Shown in pieces: positions 63,428 through 64,000 of a DNA stretch of 64,000 nt; the first letter of the stretch is position 1; every line of letters begins with the position of its first letter. Location: assembly GCF_023898315.1 (NCBI RefSeq), contig NC_064614.1, forward strand, positions 496,760,109 through 496,824,108, written 5' to 3'. The notes beneath the pieces were generated by a model that saw nothing but the letters and a program-made list of their open reading frames with translations, was not told the origin of the DNA and made no database searches. Origin of the DNA: Schistocerca nitens (lineage: Eukaryota; Arthropoda; Insecta; Orthoptera; Acrididae). A program made the translations under genes and the position numbers.

Positions 63428-63616
63428 TATTTAAGAAGGAAAAGATAGTATATTGTTAATATCTGAGTTGATATTGTAAGTCTTAAACATTGTATTTTAG
63501 TGTTATTTCCAGAATTAAGAGAGAAATTGTTGTGATTGCTTGCAACCTCATTTTGTGATTTAGTTTATTAAATTATTTCATGTTAATTTTGCCATGTAAT
63601 TGTTTCTTATGTTCAG
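63428..63616 (+). other. AGBL5: Intron end before AGBL5 exon
   Basis: AT-rich sequence between the mariner relic and the exon. It ends with a T-rich tract and the acceptor TTTCTTATGTTCAG. Confidence 0.7.
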
Positions 63617-63751
63617 GCAATGCAGCTCATACAAAGAACAGTTCTGGAGATGAAGTCCCTGACTTTGAGTTTAATATTTGGACTCGTCCAGATTGTTATG
63701 GAACGGAATTTGAAAACAGTAACAGAACTTGGTTCTACTTTGGAATAAAAG
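63617..63751 (+). CDS. AGBL5: AGBL5, second coding exon
   Basis: Encodes (G)NAAHTKNSSGDEVPDFEF, NIWTRPDCYGTEFENSNR and TWFYFGIKG. The PD.EFN.WTRPDC..TEFEN.NR.WFYF pattern is a hallmark of CCP5/AGBL5, part of the N-terminal domain before the carboxypeptidase domain. The exon is 135 bases, a multiple of three, with phase 1 on both sides. The acceptor is ATGTTCAG and the donor is a strong G|GTATGT. It joins in phase to 50087-50177. The frame extends on either side only as intron read-through. No damage is seen, so this is a live gene, not a pseudogene. Confidence 0.93.
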
Positions 63752-64000
63752 GTATGTTACTTTCCGAATATTTATTTACTTTCATTGTGAATTTTAGAAC
63801 TCTCATTTCACAATGAAATTCATTCACATTCTGCTTTTACTATGTGTATATCTGATGTCATCGCATTGTCTTTCAGATTTATATTTTGAATATTATGAAA
63901 AATATAGACTGTTATTCACTATGTAGAGGAGATGTTGAGTTACAGACAGACACAACAAAAAGACTGCTAAACATTCTATCTCTCAGCTTAAAGGCCTTCT
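63752..64000 (+). other. AGBL5: Start of the next AGBL5 intron
   Basis: It begins GTATGTTACT. No further exon is seen before the window ends. Confidence 0.75.

Larger units (their letters stand above)
50178..63616 (+). other. AGBL5: AGBL5 intron (13.4 kb), transposon-filled
   Basis: The proposed donor is GTGCGC at 50178 and the acceptor is CTTATGTTCAG ending at 63616, behind a T-rich tract. Contents in order: a SINE relic, microsatellites, a tRNA-like array, a Tc1 relic, a Tc1 element with a Harbinger element inside it, and a mariner-like relic with another Harbinger element inside it. I found no additional AGBL5-like exon between the two. Confidence 0.8.

Overview
This window looks like nuclear DNA from a large-genome insect, most likely a grasshopper or locust. 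This is inferred from the dense nesting of transposons, several tRNA-derived SINE families I associate with that group, and one recognisable animal gene, AGBL5. It is not bacterial: there are no operons, and most open frames are chance or transposon relics.

Host gene. The first coding exon of AGBL5 (cytosolic carboxypeptidase-like protein 5, a tubulin deglutamylase) lies at 50087-50177 on the + strand. The next exon is at 63617-63751. Both have splice signals and matching phase 1. The 13.4 kb intron between them is filled with DNA transposons nested in each other, a SINE relic and a tRNA-like tandem array. The gene continues beyond the right edge.

Region 1-35 kb. The main structure is a very large interrupted palindrome. 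Left arm: 1887-3836 plus 11862-14135. Centre: 14136-14867. Right arm: 14868-15046 plus 27529-32868 plus 34913-34993. Later insertions split it. An 8 kb LTR-like insertion (3837-11861) carries an apparently intact mariner-superfamily element (7732-9610). A 12.5 kb Ty3/gypsy-like retrotransposon with both LTRs (15047-27528) sits near the palindrome centre and is itself interrupted by a LINE. Two further LINE copies (28771-29455, 32869-34912) and one SINE lie in the arms. One 0.7 kb block of the arms is nearly identical between them while its flanks are clearly diverged, which suggests arm-to-arm gene conversion.

Region 35-49 kb. This is a heap of nested retroelements: an RT-deleted LINE whose 5' end is fused to SINE sequence inside one 20-base target duplication, two minus-strand gypsy-like remnants, a decayed Tc1 element, three SINEs and a 5'-truncated LINE. 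The sequence at 45-47 kb and 48.5-50 kb is largely unassigned.

Region 50-64 kb. This is the AGBL5 intron. It contains a Tc1 relic, a second Tc1 element carrying a PIF/Harbinger derivative with a clean TAA target duplication, and a mariner-like relic split by a second Harbinger element. That Harbinger element encodes a DDE transposase on one strand and a MADF-BESS protein on the other.
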